Shown here: positions 54,664-64,000 of the stretch, piece by piece
Position numbering within the stretch: position 1 is the first letter of the stretch
Layout of the letters: every line of letters starts with the position of its first letter
From: Symsagittifera roscoffensis
Lineage: Eukaryota; Xenacoelomorpha; Acoela; Convolutidae
Assembly: GCF_963678635.1 (NCBI RefSeq)
Contig: NC_087067.1
Coordinates: forward strand, 8,913,716 to 8,977,715
Reading direction: 5' to 3'
Length of the DNA: 64,000 bases
Position numbers and translations under genes: made by a program
The notes under the pieces: generated by a model
Databases searched by the model: none
What the model saw: the letters and a program-made list of their open reading frames with translations, nothing else
Told to the model about the DNA's origin: nothing

Positions 54664-56361
54664 TTTGTTTCCGTTCTGGTGTTCAAGCCATAAAAGCGAT
54701 TGACTCCAGGATAAAAAATTATAGTTTTACACGCAAAATTTTTTTGTTGTAAAGGCCTTAAATAACAACTGAAAGAATTTTTGAAGTGTCCATTAGCAAT
54801 GAAAAAAAAAATTTTTTTAAATGAAAGCCCTTGCAGATGACATTTTTTTTGCGAAGAGCTCGTTTTTTTTTTCAAACATTTTATCCTTATATTTGAATTT
54901 TTATTAAATCATTTTGATCGGACGGTTTTGCGCTACTTGGCCAGCAGCTGATTATTCTTAAATCATCAAAATTTTGTAGTTTTTATCACGAAAGCAGCGT
55001 ATAAATTGCTCCGGATGAGACAAATTTTTGAAATTCATATTTGTAAACTAACACGAGGTTCTATAAAACTACCTTCTGAATGGTAATTGAGCCATTAAAA
55101 CTCTTTTTTTTTCCCAATTGTCTTAAAAATTCTTTAAGAAATTAGGCTTCTCAACTTTTATTTGGCATTGCTTAGAGAAATCATCTTTAATCCTTTTGAC
55201 ATTTGAAATTATTTTTGCTCCCCCACTGATATAAAAGGACTGGAAAAAACAGAGTTCAAGTTTTGTTTTTGAAACCGATTAGGGGCGCCTACGATTAACG
55301 AGTTTCCGAAATTATGAGTGATGAAATTGAACTATTTTCTTAACAGTTTTCTGTTTATCCAGAGAGTTTTAAGATGATAAATTGTTTCTTCTTTAAAGCT
55401 TGAAAAATGAAAAGTCAATCAATTTTTATTATTTTTTGTTCATTGACAATTTTCCATTTGTAAGTTGGCTGGTTATGATTTTCGGCCAATTTTGTTTACC
55501 TCAAAGAGCCCATGGGCGGTGAAATTTGATATCATATCAAAACCTTCTTAGTCGGCTGTCAGATTCGAAAATAAAATGCACATAAGTTGTCAGTTATAAG
55601 AAAAGCTTCCCTGCGTTTCGACTATATCTGACATGAAAATTACAGATGACACAAGAGATCTAAAATTTTCGAAAAAAAAAGAAAAAAAAAGTGATTTGAA
55701 AGATTTTATTACAAACAGATGAAAAAAACTAACTAACATAAAGAATTTACAACACCGCCCCCCCCTTCCACATTGCAAAAGAGAGAAAACTGTTACAATG
55801 TACAAAGTTCCCATATGCTTAACCGTTAAGTAGTTCTTTATAGTTACCCTAGGCGGATAGTTTTTAACTCATCTTTTTCTAATAAACACCTTTCAGATTG
55901 TTTTTAACAAATCTGTTTATATTAACCATGAGGGGTACAAAATGAGATACAATGATTATCTTGAAAAAATGAAAACCGCGTAGTGAACATACAGCGAATG
56001 AAGCAATAGTATTGTCAAGAAAAACTTGAGAGTAATAGCTTTCGATTTGGATCAATTTTGAACCATAGTTTTTGAACAACTTTAAAAGTATGCATATACA
56101 AAACACAGACAACTTTACGCAGCAGTGGTACCTTCAAAATTCAAACCAGTCATTTGAATAGAAGTTGGTAAAAGTTCAAAACGCAACACTTAAATACTTT
56201 CAAACATAAATTAAAAAGATTTACAGTAATTATTTTTCTGTTGCAAGTTTGTGACAGCGTGATAAATTTGGATTGTGCGTCGTCATTCGCGTTTTGTCAA
56301 CAGTCGTAAATTTGAAACTGGGACATTAAATATACCATCTCTGAGGAGTCAATAATTACCG
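54664..56361. other. Intergenic, upstream of the FReD gene
   Basis: AT-rich, with a C-run near 55755 and an A-rich (GAAAAAAAAA)2 tract near 55670. No exon recognised; the promoter of the downstream gene presumably lies at the right end. Confidence 0.4.
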
Positions 56362-56472
56362 ATGGCATCTTGTTCATCATCTGGGCAATCTGATGTTAAC
56401 TTGGAATTCGAACTTCAGCCTGCTAAGACGAACCCGAATAGTTACAGCAATAGGGATCAATTTATTAAATAC
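56362..56472 (+). CDS. FReD gene exon 1 (putative)
   Basis: ATG with 37 codons (MASCSSSGQSDVNLEFELQP onwards) ending at TAC before a GTAAAT donor, phase 0. The link to exon 2 rests on matching phase and proximity only, with no domain evidence. Another first exon is possible. Confidence 0.5.
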
Positions 56473-59400
56473 GTAAATTTGAATTTAAGTAGAAAGTGAA
56501 AAAAAAAGTTTCTGCAAAAAACGGGTTCGGCTATGTTTTTTGGGCCAAATGAACAATCTCCCCCTAATTATTTTCAGCCAATCAGATTTCAGCAGGGTAC
56601 ATGCAGGCCTTACGGCTTGAATTTTCCATTTAATTTTAGGGTAGGATGGAACACTTGGTCTGATAAGTGAAGAGATAGTTCACATGGGCCTGTTTTCCGC
56701 GAAATCCAAATTTATAGGCCTAATATTTGATTTTATTTGAAACTTTATAATTCTGAAACTTTTTGGCAGTTTGTTTTATTTTAATTGAGAGTATATGGGA
56801 AATGTAATCGTATGGTTTGTCATTTTTTCCTGTGATATTTTTCAAAAATTTCTTTGGGAAGCTAAAAATTAAATTGACCCCGAAAACAAACAGCGAGTAC
56901 GTAAGAGCATCTAAGATCAACCCGAGCTTTTCGTCTGTTGGCGAACCACCAGAATATGAAGGTAAGTGCTTTTGGCCATCTAGAAGATGTAAATGCAAAC
57001 ACAAAGCCAGTCATTCGCAGTCAATTGCACATCAGCAATGCATGTTTTGATTTTTTGAGATTTCACGCCGAAAGCTATTGGCTCTAAAGAAAACAGAAAA
57101 TTTTGCACTATTATTGTAATCTTATAATTTTTTTAACCTTTCCCTGATATTGCAAAAGGGAGCAATTTTTTCTGGGTTCCTTCTTCCAATTGCTTCACCG
57201 GTTAAATACATTTATATAGGAGCAGGGTCGGATTTAGGGGGAGGGGGGCGGGGGGCGGGGGGTTGGGTGGGCGGCTGACGCCCCTTCTTTAGGAATTCGA
57301 CCCCATGCCGACCCAAAGGGTTCCCCCTTTGTATTATTTTGAGATATCCACTTTTGGCTGACTGACTTTAAAAATGTTCTAAAGGCGCCTTCGGCGACAA
57401 TATATACTAATTTTCAGTGGGGAGCGCGCGCCGAAAAAAAGTGATTTTTTGGTCAAAATTCTCCAAAAAGTGCCTGAAAAAGCCCTTTTTGGCCTGTTTT
57501 TTCAAAATTTTTCCTGCGGCGCAGAAATTTTGGCAAAAACAGGGTCTTTTTATTGCTTTGGTAGAGCTCAGAAAATCAATTTGGTCGACCTAAAAAAAAA
57601 GGTCGACAAAAATTTCGATTTTTTTTAAAATCCTCCCCCCCCCTCGAGAAAATCCTAGATCCGCCCCTGTATAGAAGTGGATCATCATTAATAGATACCA
57701 TTAGAGAACAAAAATTATAGAGAGCCAAAAATTTAGCTGCTTTGGGTTTCAAAAATTCGGTTTTGATGCGCAAACTTTTTTGAATTGCAATGTTCAACCA
57801 AATTTCAATTTTTGTTTAAATGCCTGAAAATTCTTTCTTTTCGAGCTTATGTTAATAAACTTGGCATTAAAATAGCAAGAATCTAATGACCTTTTGGTCA
57901 TTTGAAAGTTTTTTAAGCAAATTAGGAGGAGGAAAATTGTTCATAAGCTTTCACTGCCCTTGTAGTTACAATTTTTTGAAGTTTATTTTCAATCTACCAT
58001 AAAAAATGAGAATTTAAAAAAATAGTTTATATATTCTTTTATATATATGCTTGGCAACTATGTTTTCTGGGCAACCATCTACTCTTGTTGAAATGTTCTT
58101 TTTTGGTGAAGGATGTGGAAATGTTTACGCACAGCCCTTGCCTGTACCAGTGGTTGACCCAACGGCTGGAAACCGGAAACGCGAGGGTGCCGAAAAGTGG
58201 CTGAAGGTCGCAGTGGTATCTCTATGTGCTATTGCCGTTATTCTCATCGTTAGTTGAAGACTTCACTTTCATTTTTTCACTGAACTAGTTTTCACAACAA
58301 TTTTCGTTGGCTGCAATGAAGCCTACCTTGATAACGTTTGATAGTAACAGCAAACACCCTTCTAAAGTATATCATGGAAGCTTAAAGAGATCTATGTTGA
58401 GATCAAAGGTTGAGGTTAACTGACCCTTAAGAAAACCTTGATTGATTTTGTCTTGCGTGATTTTGGTCTGAAACATTTTGCCCGCCATCATTAATAAATT
58501 TATACTCACGGACAAATCTGCTCATGACAAAATCGCCCAAATTCGCAGAAATTATGTTTGCAGTGCTAAGCGTAATTATTCAATGCATAAGCGCTGATGT
58601 GTTCAGCGCAGTTGTTTTCATCTTTATTTTTTTGGGAATAATTTTGTCTGGATTTTGTTTCTGAATGTGTATTATAAAAGTATGTTCTTAGTTGTGTAAA
58701 TCCGTGTTTAGATCTTGGTGGTGGTTCTTCTGTCTATGACTCTATCACTGTCAAACGAAACTTCTGACCTCAAAACCCGACTCTATTCAGTCGAGGAAAA
58801 ACTACAACAGTCAAATTACTCTTCAATGAATGAGATCCGAGAAGAAATAGATCGTTTGAAATCTAATATCAGTGATATGCGCAACCAAATAGGTTCCTGG
58901 ACATTTTGTCTCAAATTTTTGCACAGCTTACACTTTTGACCTAATCTTTTAAAAATAGATGGCGCTACTCTCAAAAATCAATGGAATTAAGCAAAAATTG
59001 AAGCTTTGGTTTTTTTTAGACAAAAAAAAACAAAAAGCATAATAACTTGGGAGAAACACGCTTGGGAATTTGCACTTATTTAACTGCTCGAAAAATGAGA
59101 AATGACTATAAATTTCTACAAAAAATTTCAATGCGGTGATAATATATGGAATCTAAACGCCATGTTTCACGGGTCATGAACTTTCTTTTTAACTACTGCG
59201 CGCAAAATGATTTCTCCTTTTTCTTTTAGAGGCCCTCGACATGACGGTCGGTGATTTGGGGACAAATTCCATCTCTCTTGCTAACCAAGTTGAATCAAAC
59301 AGTGAACATATAGTAACGATCAACACTCAAGTGTCAGCACTTGAAGCGAATGTTTCTCATCTAAATGTCAACGTCTCGAAAAATTCGAAGGACTTGGTTT

Positions 59401-62178
59401 CTACCAATGAAAGAATTGATGCAAAGGAAACTGAAACTGATTCGAAATTTGACCTTATTAATTCCGACATTGGTGAACTTCAGCAAAACATGTCGGAAGT
59501 GTCTGAAAATGTTGATAACTTATCGGGAGATGCGGCGGCTCTTCGAAATGATTTGGATTCTGTATCGGGAAAAGTTGATATTTTGGAATCCGCAGACTTT
59601 GGATCTCAAATTGGAGATCTTGAAACTAATGTGACGTTGCATGGTGGCGAGCTCGAGAACATAAAAGATCGATTACTCGATGCAGAGGTGAGTTCATGTT
59701 GATTAGTATAAAAAGAACCTCGGATGAGATCCGGGTCGAGGTGCTCACTTTATACTTCGACTTTCAAAGTCGAGCACATGTCTGTGCTCGACCGAAAAAG
59801 AAAGTCGAGACAGGGTTTTGGGTCAGGCGTAAACTCGAAACATACCTCGAGCACGGACGGAACATATCAACATTTGATCGAGCATGAACGAAACATGCCT
59901 CTAGCACGGTCAAACCGTTTTACGCTTCGATACAACTTCGGTCGAGCACGGTCAAAACATACCTCGAGCTTGGTCGAAACCTGCTGAATTTTGGTCGAGC
60001 CCAGTCGAAACTTATCAATATTTGGTCGAGCATTGTCAAAACACACCCCGGGCACGATCGAAACGTCTTGAGTTTTAGCTGAGCACGGTCAAAATATACC
60101 AACATTTGGTCGAGCACTATCGAAATATAAAATCATTTCAAGCAATAACACTTGTATATCAGCGCTAAACCGTGAATGTTCCGACTGCTCCCAAACTGGT
60201 CCCGAACAGTTTTTTTATTACTCCGACTTCTAAAGAAAGTGACGAAATATTCGCAGGACAAATTTCGATTTATTAACTAGCATTTTTGGACGCTTTTTTT
60301 CATTCGAAAAGTATTGTTGCCCTGAGCTCAAATTTTAAAAAGATCGTGCACCTGAGCTGATTTTTTGTAAAGTTGAAAGATTTCCGGTTGAAAGGGTTGA
60401 AAGGGTTGAAAGATTGCCAATTTGAAAAAAAAAATTAACGCGCGATATCGTGCTATTAACGCGTAAACGGAGATTTAATCCGTTTTAGAAATCGCTCCTA
60501 ACTGAATTGAGGAATGCTAGTTTTAAACTTGCTAACTTGCAATACGCGAAGTATATCATTTTTTACTTTACAAAGCGTATAGGGAGCAATTTTCGCAACA
60601 AAATTTTTTTTTTGAAAATTTTATCTATTTTGAAGCGAACACTACTCCATACGCCTTGAAAAGCTGTCGCAACATACAAGGTTGCGCCCTGATACGAGCA
60701 ATTTTGTTTAATTTTATATTGCAAATATCAAACTGCGAGTGCTAAAGTTTGAGATGAATTAAAATGAACAATTAGTTTTCCTCAACTCAATTTTGACTTG
60801 AATGCTCGCTTGTGCAAGCATGCGCGCTCAGCAATCCAACGATATCCCGATCGATATCCATACGCTGCCAACTTTCTACCTGAAATTGGTCTGAATATAA
60901 AAACCGCACTAGAATTATATTTATCTTCCTCACTTTCTTTGAAAGTCGGAACAAAAAGATTCAATAGTGAATCTGGTCAATTTACTCAGAAAACTATATC
61001 CAATCGATTATCTAAGAAAAAATGACCTAAAAATTTTTTTCTTTTAGCTTTATTTTTTTGCGTAATATCGAATTGAAAAGGGATTGACTTATCAGTTTGA
61101 ATCTGTTCCAGCATGTGATGTCCATTTACAAAAATGATTTAAATTAATTACAATTTTCATTTAAATTCCAATTTATTCAAATGTCAAATTATGAGCACAC
61201 TCAAATAAAATGAAAAATTTTAAATTAAATTGAGCAATATAAATTGAAAAAAAATTAAAGTGCTCCGGCGGTATTCGATCCGATGCCAAAATACAGAGTT
61301 TACTCAAGAGAATCAATTTCACATTTCACAGTTCCGCGGAAAAAGCAAAAAATCTAAATTTTCACGACAAGCTTGATGAATTTTTGTAGCAAATCGATAT
61401 GCCCAAAAAAATGCTTTGTAAATCGTTTCACAAAATTGCGAAAAATTCCCAAATTTGGCAGAAAAACTGCTTAAAACAGAATGAAGAAAACTTTGAACTG
61501 TTTCGGAAAAATTTAAATTGATGCCAACAATTTTTATATTTTTCGTATACAATTTTAAGTTAAATTTCAATTTCTATTTTTTAAATGGACATCACTGGTT
61601 CCAGCTAATGATTGGGATTGAGTGAACAATCTTCTCCCTAGATAATTTCAGTGAAATGATCGTTTTCTTGATTAAAAATTTTCTTGTTCAAAATTCAGCA
61701 CTTTGCACGCTGGCGTCACTGTTTGATTTGCCATTTAGTCGTAGGAGTTGAATCGTGTTCACTTGGTTAACTCATGGGGGAAGGGGAATTGTTCACATGA
61801 GCCAATTATTGAAATATAAGATTTTTTAGAGTGCTATTGAGCAGTTGGAGGGAATTACCGAAGCGGACATTCTTGCTGATCTGGGAGTTGCAAATCCCGA
61901 CTCTTACATAAGTGACGACGGTTACGTAATAATCCAACAACGAGTAGACTCATCTGTTAGTTTCAATAAATCAATGGTCGAATATGAGAACGGCTTCGGA
62001 TCACCTGGAATTGGCAACAACTTCTGGCTTGGTTTGGAAACTGTTTACAACTTGACATCTGAGCGACAATGGAAATTGAAAGTAGAAGTTCGGATTACAG
62101 GAGAGAGTGAAATGAAAGCTGTCGAGTTTGACAGCTTCTCAATTGGGTCTAAAAATGAAGGATATCAGTTCAACCTAG
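56362..62178 (+). CDS. Type II membrane coiled-coil protein with fibrinogen (FReD) domain, 3' end missing
   Basis: Six-exon model: 56362-56472, 56862-56961, 58112-58248, 58712-58892, 59230-59687, 61830-62178, all with GT-AG introns and phases 0,1,0,1,0. It gives 445 residues before a phase-1 donor (GTATGAG, 62179). Layout: cytoplasmic Pro-rich N-terminus 1-102 ending in basic NRKREGAEK; transmembrane helix about 103-129, split across exons 3 and 4; coiled-coil stalk about 133-340 with several N-x-S/T sites; FReD from about 357 (GYVIIQQRVDSSVSF, EYENGFG, NNFWLGLETVYNLT, AVEFDSFSI, GYQFNLG). The C-terminal half of the FReD (Ca2+ site, WWY..C) is absent, so a further exon must lie beyond the window or be lost. 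FReD membrane proteins such as FIBCD1 bind glycans or acetylated ligands; such a role here is inference. Exons 2-6 are well supported, exon 1 less. Confidence 0.8.
56862..56961 (+). CDS. FReD gene exon 2
   Basis: A 100-bp exon from a TTTCTTTGGGAAG acceptor to GAAG before GTAAGT, ending phase 1. It encodes a polar segment ending FSSVGEPPEYE. The split Gly codon joins exactly to exon 3. An alternative acceptor slightly further right is possible. Confidence 0.6.
57223..57669. mobile_element. hAT-like MITE with 8-bp TSD, in intron 2
   Basis: A 447-bp element with ends CAGGGTCGGATTTAGG and, complemented, CAGGGGCGGATCTAGG. It is flanked by TATAGGAG (57215-57222) and TATAGAAG (57670-57677), an 8-bp target duplication with one mismatch. 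CAGGG ends and an 8-bp duplication fit hAT elements. It is internally non-coding. G-runs follow its left end. Confidence 0.85.
58112..58248 (+). CDS. FReD gene exon 3, basic juxtamembrane and first half of the TM helix
   Basis: It encodes CGNVYAQPLPVPVVDPTAGN, then RKREGAEKWLK and the hydrophobic VAVVSLCAIAVILI, ending phase 0 before GTTAGT. Basic residues before the helix and none right after it predict a cytoplasmic N-terminus. Confidence 0.8.
58712..58892 (+). CDS. FReD gene exon 4, second half of the TM helix and start of stalk
   Basis: It follows a GTGTTTAG acceptor. ILVVVLLSMTLSLS completes the transmembrane helix, then heptad-like DLKTRLYSVEEKLQQ and MNEIREEIDRLKSNISDM begin the coiled coil. 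It ends phase 1 before GTTCCT. Confidence 0.8.
59230..59687 (+). CDS. FReD gene exon 5, coiled-coil stalk
   Basis: 153 codons after a TTCTTTTAG acceptor. The sequence alternates hydrophobic and polar residues with repeated ~11-15-residue phrases (NVSHLNVNVSKNSKDLVS, NMSEVSENVDNLSGD, LETNVTLHGGELENI) and several N-x-S/T sequons, typical of an extracellular stalk. It ends phase 0 before GTGAGT. Confidence 0.85.
59735..60130 (+). repeat. Degenerate GGTCGAGCACGGTCGAAA minisatellite in intron 5
   Basis: Units of about 30-40 bp built on GGTCGAGCACGGTCGAAACA and CATACC/CAACATTT recur about ten times with many changes. Minus-strand Phe-Asp-Arg-Ala-Arg ORFs are repeat translation. Confidence 0.75.
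60170..60710 (+). mobile_element. Hairpin-ended dispersed element (family C), copy 3
   Basis: From about 60220 it follows copy 1 (ACTCCGACTTCTAAAGAAAG, AATTAACGCGCGATAT, GAGATTTAATCCG) and ends with a GTCGCAACAT / GCGCCCTGATACGAGCA module near 60700. A separate inverted end-module fragment (GAATGTTCCGACTGCTCCC) sits at 60175-60195. GGTTGAAAGG is locally triplicated near 60385-60410. Confidence 0.65.
61830..62178 (+). CDS. FReD gene exon 6, N-terminal half of the fibrinogen domain
   Basis: It follows a TTTTTTAG acceptor in phase 0. It matches the FReD pattern W-x-V-x-QRR-DGS-x-F...GFG...FWLG...LT...A.Y..F.V...Y.L..G, with YVIIQQRVDSS in place of the usual WTV-QRR-DGS. The donor CTAG/GTATGA falls just after GYQFNL; the open frame beyond it to 62330 loses all FReD similarity and is read as intron. 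Confidence 0.85.
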
Positions 62179-64000
62179 GTATGAGAAACTTCAAGTACTT
62201 TCTTAATGCTGCTTCATTAAAACCTCGGGTTATAGTAGAATTCAAAAATCTCAAAAGAATTTCGAAAAGAGATTTTATACCGTTTAGGCCTTTTTATAAG
62301 AGAAAACTTTCGTCTTGTGAAAAATTATGAATCATAATATCTGCTGTGAGAGTTTTTAAAAAAAGTTAGTTCATATTTGAAAAAAGAATTGACTTTTTGT
62401 GATTTTCTCAGAAAAAAAACAGATACATTTCATTTCTTGTTTTAATTTCTGTAGTTGCTTTATTTTTTTCTAATGTATGGAGCTAAGAGTTATGTATGTG
62501 TTGTGTATGTTCATTTCTTATCTTATCCTGTGACATAATCAAAAACATACTTGATCGAAATGCTCAGTTAACCGGTCAATAAAATTTATTGCTAACCAAA
62601 AGAGCTTTAATTGCGAGAAAACGAAATTTAGGACTGATTTTGAATACGTCTTACCAAAATATTTACAACTCTCTTAATTTTGCATTAATTTCTTTTTGTT
62701 TCCGAACGCCAAATCAATTGATAAGTTTCCTCTTGTGGATTTTGTGTAAAGGGCAGACGTGCGCAACCCAATTGGGTTCGTTGGTTGACGTCTCAGAGGT
62801 ATTTATTGTATATACCTAGTGCTTAATTTTTTATAACTAGTACCTCATGAGAAATAAATCTTCTTCTTCTTTTTCTTCTGCTTCTTCTGCATTTTAATTT
62901 ATTTGAAGGCTATAACGGAAAATTTCCTGTCAACTTAAGTAAAAATTTTAAGATTTTGAGATCTTAACTTGTTGGATAAGTTTTTTGCAAGACTTCCAGA
63001 TCTTTTGACTTTTTTCACAAAATTCCAAAATCAGTTTCCAGTGTACTTATGTTCACAATATGTGTTTTTTTGCTGTAAGGTATGAAAAACAAATGTGTTC
63101 AGTATACCTAATTTGTTCACTCTGTAATTTTTTCATAAGAAAAATTTTGTTCCTCAAAGTTGAAATTCAAATGTAGAGATGGGATAATAGGTTGACTTCT
63201 AATTGTGTCTTGCAAGATCTAATTTTTTAACAAGAACTCGTTTTTCAAAAAAGTTTGAAATTAGTGGTGCCTCAGGCGCCTTCAGAATCTTTTTAGGGTC
63301 AGGCAGCCAAAAATGGATGTCTTAAAATAGCACCACAGGGAAATTTTTGGAAAGTTCTGATGATTTTTAGTTCCAAAACAACCGAAAGCAAAAAAAAAAA
63401 TGAAGAAGGAATGCACCCTGAATGCACAATGCGCTAAAATACTAAAAATCAAGATTGATATAATAAAAATTAGGCAGGTGAAAGAAACTTGCTAAAAATT
63501 GCAACCCACTACTAAAAAAAATTTTTAAAAGCAATGATTTGATTTTGTGGTTTTAAGGTAAAAAAATTAGGCTTATAATGAGTCATGTATCTTAGCGAAT
63601 ATGGCGAAAAACAAGATTTTTTGCCATTATATGGTACAAACAATACAATTTACTGAGCTTATATGGAGAAAAACATAAGATTTTTTTCAGATTATATGGA
63701 GAGAAAAACGCATTTTTTGGTTTAATGTAGAGGAAATAAATAGATAATAATTCCAATATAATTGACAGAAAATAAAATATTTTAATCAAATGCTTAGACC
63801 ATCTAACCTGTTTTTTTTTGTTTCGAACATAAAATTGTCATATAATTGATTGCTACAGAGTCTATGTTGATTTCGAACATAAAATTGTCAGAACATAAAA
63901 AAAAACAATATTGACGGAGAAACTTCGGTGCGGGAATTTTGCAGGTAATTTTACCTGCAAATTACATACTTTGAGCAGGTAGCACTGACTATATTCAGCA
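62179..64000. other. Intron 6 or downstream DNA
   Basis: The splice donor at 62179 opens here. I searched for the missing second half of the FReD (DNC, CA...GGWWY motifs) on the plus strand and found nothing convincing. Present are an AATAAA at about 62579, a TTC/CTT tract (62861-62893), a duplicated TTTCGAACATAAAATTGTCA (about 63820 and 63870) and a palindrome at 63938-63961. Confidence 0.45.

Noticed and set aside
59867-60117. Phe-Asp-Arg-Ala-Arg repeat ORFs, minus strand
   Set aside because: Translation of the intron-5 minisatellite.
62179-62330. Reading on past 62178 to the TGA at 62328 as the true end of the FReD protein
   Set aside because: FReD similarity stops exactly at a GTATGAG splice donor; the extension is basic and unlike the domain. 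An alternative truncated isoform cannot be excluded.

Overview
This is AT-rich, intron-containing metazoan DNA, probably from an invertebrate. The signs are GT-AG introns in a fibrinogen-domain gene, an intronless family-31 glycosyltransferase, BEL/Pao, Ty1/copia, Ty3/gypsy and Penelope-type retroelements, many MITEs, and satellite-like tandem arrays. A short TTAGGG-type tract suggests a vertebrate-type telomere repeat, which argues against nematodes (TTAGGC) and most arthropods (TTAGG). The species cannot be fixed from this window. Most of the sequence is repeats and relics; there are only two convincing host genes.

Layout. 0-9 kb: mostly non-coding, with a degenerate GC-richer minisatellite (2.9-4.3 kb), two MITE families, a fold-back element (8.2-8.9 kb) and one unassigned ORF (1.5-1.9 kb, minus). 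9.1-14.3 kb: a decayed Ty1/copia element with both LTRs, a primer site matching the tRNA-iMet anticodon arm, and an odd 78-bp direct repeat just outside the LTRs. 15.8-17.2 kb (minus): an intact beta-1,3-galactosyltransferase-like gene whose stop codon lies inside an AATAAA signal. 22.9-33.6 kb: a young BEL/Pao element with 160-bp LTRs and a perfect 5-bp target duplication; its RT-RNase H segment is tandemly duplicated in frame. 35-44 kb: fold-back and satellite DNA, including a ~740-bp palindrome, 348- and 360-bp satellites, two families of inverted short repeats and a ~500-bp TATG microsatellite. 44-51 kb: relics of a Ty3/gypsy gag-protease and of a Penelope-like element (RT plus GIY-YIG) between direct repeats carrying a hammerhead-ribozyme-like core. 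51-56 kb: dispersed repeats.

56.4 kb to at least 62.2 kb (plus): the main host gene. Six exons with mutually consistent splice sites and phases encode a type II membrane protein: short cytoplasmic N-terminus, one transmembrane helix, a long coiled-coil stalk, and the N-terminal half of a fibrinogen C-terminal (FReD) domain. Its last exon ends in a splice donor inside the FReD, so the gene runs past the right edge or its end is missing. Its introns carry a hAT-type MITE with an 8-bp target duplication, a minisatellite and another dispersed element.

No prokaryotic operon, CRISPR array, tRNA or rRNA gene was found.
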